This document shows positions 61,447 through 64,000 of a stretch of DNA of 64,000 bases, piece after piece. Position 1 is the first letter of the stretch; every line of letters starts with the position of its first letter. The notes below the pieces were generated by a model. The model searched no databases. It saw only the letters and a program-made list of their open reading frames with translations, and was not told the DNA's origin. Both the position numbers and the translations under genes were made by a program. The stretch is from Pseudomonas sp. H3(2019) (GTDB lineage: Bacteria; Pseudomonadota; Gammaproteobacteria; Pseudomonadales; Pseudomonadaceae), in contig NZ_VMSG01000024.1 of assembly GCF_007713465.1 (NCBI RefSeq), forward strand, positions 1 to 64,000, written 5' to 3'.

Positions 61447-61734
61447 TCAAACTTCGCTGAAGTAGCCGCTGACCGGCGCACTGCTCAGATGCTCGACGAT
61501 GACGCTCCACTGACCGCTCGAGATCATCTGGTCGACGTGGGTGCCGTGCATTTCACGCGAATCCCAGGCTTCCACCAGCGTGAACGCGAGTGGATCTTCC
61601 AGGTGGTTGAGGATCTTGACCGTTTGGCAACCGTCCACCTTCGGCAGATTGATCTTCACGTCGTTCATGATGTCCTTGAACGACTGCAGCTTTTCTTCTT
61701 TTACATTAAAGCTGATGACGAGATTGACAGACAT
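61447..61734 (-). CDS. Antibiotic biosynthesis monooxygenase (ABM)-domain protein
   Basis: A 95-residue ABM/quinol-monooxygenase-type protein. It starts MSVNLVISFNVKEEKLQSFK, with the central CQTVKILNHLEDPLAFTLVE and AWDSREMHGTHVDQM motifs of this dimeric ferredoxin-like fold. The ATG at 61734 has CTGGAGAAGTAAT upstream; the longer frame to 61917 lacks a site. It lies alone in AT-richer accessory DNA next to the AraC gene. The substrate is unknown. Confidence 0.85.
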   Translation of the reverse strand: MSVNLVISFNVKEEKLQSFKDIMNDVKINLPKVDGCQTVKILNHLEDPLAFTLVEAWDSREMHGTHVDQMISSGQWSVIVEHLSSAPVSGYFSEV

Positions 61735-62827
61735 ATTACTTCTCCAGTTGGATTTGACTACAAAAAACATCGTCGATTGCCGGAAGCGTAGATTGACGAG
61801 GCGGCGCAAACAAAATGCGCAGAATACGAAAAGAATGTTCAGGCTTTCATTTGCTGTTCCGTTCCCGTATCTAACATGGCCAGGCCGACCCGCGGAACCA
61901 CTAAGTTCTTGATCCATTGTTTGACCTGGACTGCATCAATAAATCTTTTCCTTTCACATGACGCGCAGCGCTAGCCCAAAACCCACTTTCGTTAGAGATC
62001 ATTATGTAAATTAATTTTTGGTGTCGATTCGATATGGCGCAAAGAATTCGCTATGGAAGCAACTACTATATATATGGTTAAAAAATGAAAATGATTAAAA
62101 ATTATTAAAAATGCACGATTCCAGTCACTCTTGCGTTTTTCTTGCGCGACGGCCGATGGCATGCGCCGCCTGCGGGAACGGAGAGTCAGGCGTGGTTCAA
62201 AAACGGCCTATCCTGGGTAACACGGGCGAGCAGAATACTTCCACCGACGCAATGGAGTTTTAATGATTTGGGAGTCGGGGTGTTGGCGCCGACGCCAGAA
62301 TGACCCTTGGTGCCGGAATCCGTTGACCTTGGGGAGGCCTGAAGTAGTCACGGCTTTCCGGCAGATGATCTGCATGACTACCTCTCCGCTTATCGGTGTG
62401 CATGCAGTGTGTATTCTCAGTTCACGAATTCTTACTTTTTTATTTTCAGCACGAGAAAATCCGTGATTCACTCTCTGGATGACTTATCTACAGGAAGCGG
62501 GACCAACCGCGCATCAAGACCTGAAAAAAGAGTAGCCAACATTAAAGTGTATACGGGGGTGACTATATTTCTGATTCCAGCGCAAACATCCCTTCAGTCA
62601 CGGCCCCTGCAGCTTCGACGTCCGGTTTAACGTCTAACAGCGACCGTGGGTTTACTCGGATCTCGATAGACTCAAAATCCCCGTAATCACTCGATGATAC
62701 GGGGATTTTGCTTTTTGGGATCGCCCCCTCAGCGTGGCAGACTGTTGAAACAACACGCCTCAGGCACGCCACGCCAGGTCGGCAGCGTTGTCATGAGGTG
62801 GGCACACAGGGATGACAGTCAGTGAGC
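61735..62827. other. 1.1-kb AT-richer region without a convincing gene
   Basis: Short frames on both strands lack ribosome-binding sites and normal codon use. The stretch 61990–62110 is markedly AT-rich. A strong terminator hairpin is at 62678–62714. On the minus strand, 62580–62680 gives a protein-like stretch (GDFESIEIRVNPRSLLDVKP) that may be the tail of a lost gene. The promoter of the MocR-type gene should be in the last 100 bases. Confidence 0.55.
62678..62714 (+). terminator. Orphan intrinsic terminator
   Basis: Stem AAAATCCCCGTA/TACGGGGATTTT followed by GCTTTTTG. No intact gene reads into it, so it probably belonged to a deleted gene or element. Confidence 0.75.
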
Positions 62828-64000
62828 ATGGATACAAACAAAGACACTTCCTTCGTCTATCAGGCGGTGTACCGCTATCTCGTCGAGTTGATCGAGACCG
62901 CCCACTCGGAACCTGAGCAGAAATTGCCATCCTTGCGGCAACTGGCCCAGCGCCTGAACGTGTCGGTGTCGACGACCAAGTACGCCTATTCGCTTCTCGA
63001 GGACGAGGGGCGGATCTATGCCAAACCCAAGTTCGGTTATTTCACCAAGGCGATGCAGGTACCATTATTGAGTGAAGACTCGCCCAACTTGCTCGACAAC
63101 GTGTTCTCCAACGCACGCCAGCCGGGGATACTGGCCCTTAGCAGCGACGCGCCAGCAATACTGTTGTCGCTGGAAAACCCGCTGCTGATGATGGAGCGCG
63201 AACTGGCCCGGCAGTACCCACGCTCCCATGCGCCGCTCTATCAGCCGTTCGGCGAGCCCGAGTTGCGCGGCGCTCTGGCCGATCGCTACACCAGTTCCAC
63301 TCACCGCTACTGGCAGGCCGAGCATGTGTATATCGGCTCGGACCTGCGCAGTGTGCTGGAGTTGTCCCTCAGTGCGCTGAATCTGAGTGGCACTGTGGCG
63401 CTGGTGGAATCACCTTGCTCGTGGGCAATCCTGCGCCAGTTGCAGGCGGCGAAGATCCGCGTGATCGAAGTGCCCCTCGGCGAGGATGGACGTTTCAACC
63501 TGCCCGCGCTCAGTGAGCTGCTCAGGCGTGAGCCCGTCCGGCTGGCGGTGCTGTCGTCAACCGTGAACATTCCCCAAGGCAACCTGATGCCAGCGCAGGA
63601 TAAACAGCAGATCTGTCGCTGGCTGGCGGAGCGGGATGTCTGGCTGTTCGAAAACGACAGCTATGGTGAGTTCTGTTTTTCCCCCAAGCCCGCCCGCTAT
63701 CGCGATTTTGCCGATCCGGAAAAACTGCTGGTGTTCTCGACCTTCGACAAGATCATCGGCTCGGAAGCACCCTACGGTTATGTCCTGTGTCGTCGGCACG
63801 GGCCGCAGTTGCATCGGCTATTTCTGGAACGGGCATTTCGCCTGTCGCCGATCCGTCAAAAAGCGATCGCCAAACTCTTCAGTTCCAAGCGCATCGATCA
63901 GCATCTGATGGTGCTGCGAGCCATGTTGCTGGACCGTATGAAACGCATGAAGGCCCTGCTGGAGGAACACGCCGATGGCCAGTTGCGGGTGGTCGCCCCC
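62828..64000 (+). CDS. MocR-type GntR regulator with aminotransferase domain (3' end outside window)
   Basis: The frame runs from the ATG at 62828 to the window edge (391 codons). An N-terminal GntR winged helix (QKLPSLRQLAQRLNVSVSTT, KYAYSLLEDEGRIYAKPKFG) is followed by a fold-type I aminotransferase-like domain (LYQPFGEPELRGALADRY, STVNIPQGNLMPAQDKQQ, LFENDSYGEF). The PLP-binding Lys is probably the one in STFDKIIGSEAPYGYV, which differs from the usual SFSK..PGLRLGY, so PLP binding is likely but not certain. A GTG two codons earlier is an alternative start. Such proteins regulate pyridoxal, GABA, taurine or amino-acid genes. Confidence 0.88.
   Translation, partial: MDTNKDTSFVYQAVYRYLVELIETAHSEPEQKLPSLRQLAQRLNVSVSTTKYAYSLLEDEGRIYAKPKFGYFTKAMQVPLLSEDSPNLLDNVFSNARQPGILALSSDAPAILLSLENPLLMMERELARQYPRSHAPLYQPFGEPELRGALADRYTSSTHRYWQAEHVYIGSDLRSVLELSLSALNLSGTVALVESPCSWAILRQLQAAKIRVIEVPLGEDGRFNLPALSELLRREPVRLAVLSSTVNIPQGNLMPAQDKQQICRWLAERDVWLFENDSYGEFCFSPKPARYRDFADPEKLLVFSTFDKIIGSEAPYGYVLCRRHGPQLHRLFLERAFRLSPIRQKAIAKLFSSKRIDQHLMVLRAMLLDRMKRMKALLEEHADGQLRVVAP

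Noticed and set aside
62208..62630. Short frames on both strands in the AT-rich gap
   Set aside because: Irregular composition, no consistent codon bias, no family resemblance.

Overview
The window is a chromosomal segment of a fluorescent-group Pseudomonas. Evidence: GC-rich codon use, the gene order mqo–(PA4642 family)–wbuC–hpt / upp–uraA / hemH and hemA–prfA–prmC–moeB–murI / TPR lipoprotein–lolB–ispE–tRNA-Gln–prs–rplY–pth–ychF, and dispersed Pseudomonas REP palindromes. The order resembles, as I recall it, the P. putida PP_0720–PP_0767 region. Most genes are conserved housekeeping genes; accessory DNA lies at both ends.

Layout. 1–1.2 kb: accessory hypotheticals, one cut by the window edge. 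1.2–7.2 kb: ogt, a two-component system, and an ergothioneine-type module (5'-truncated DUF427 gene plus a fused EgtB–EgtD gene). This module sits between a luxR 3' fragment and an ogt 3' fragment, which looks like a recombination scar. 7.2–15.5 kb: a minus-strand lipid cluster of MalT-like regulator, DUF1329, DUF1302 and a fatty-acyl-CoA ligase. 15.6–18.3 kb: MFS/AraC pair and a LysE exporter. 18.4–24.6 kb: 2-hydroxyacid dehydrogenase, rsmC, a manganese riboswitch with a GDT1-type exporter, an M48 lipoprotein and a chemoreceptor. 24.6–31.7 kb: a divergent HMCES/YedK-like protein, small proteins, an acyltransferase, YajG, a gene-poor 1 kb stretch and mqo. 31.9–36.1 kb: purine and pyrimidine salvage and ferrochelatase.

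36.1–43 kb holds a light- and DNA-repair-related block: a flavin oxidoreductase, DUF523/DUF1722, a MerR (class II LitR-like) regulator, photolyase and an SDR. Its promoters carry palindromes matching the TRTACA-N12-TGTAYA motif described for P. putida class II LitR. 43–55.5 kb is core: pagL-like, murI, moeB, prmC, prfA, hemA diverging from the outer-membrane/isoprenoid/translation operon.

55.5–62.8 kb is accessory: two small unknown proteins, LysR/aldo-keto reductase, GST, a decayed LysE gene, probable IS debris, an AraC regulator with an ABM monooxygenase, and 1.1 kb without a convincing gene. A MocR-type regulator runs off the right edge. I found no CRISPR array, intact insertion sequence or rRNA gene, and one tRNA. 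No clearly new multi-gene system is evident. The best leads are the ogt/luxR/egt chimera, the LitR-type operators, the noncanonical YedK-like protein, and the candidate ncRNA and small ORF in front of mqo.
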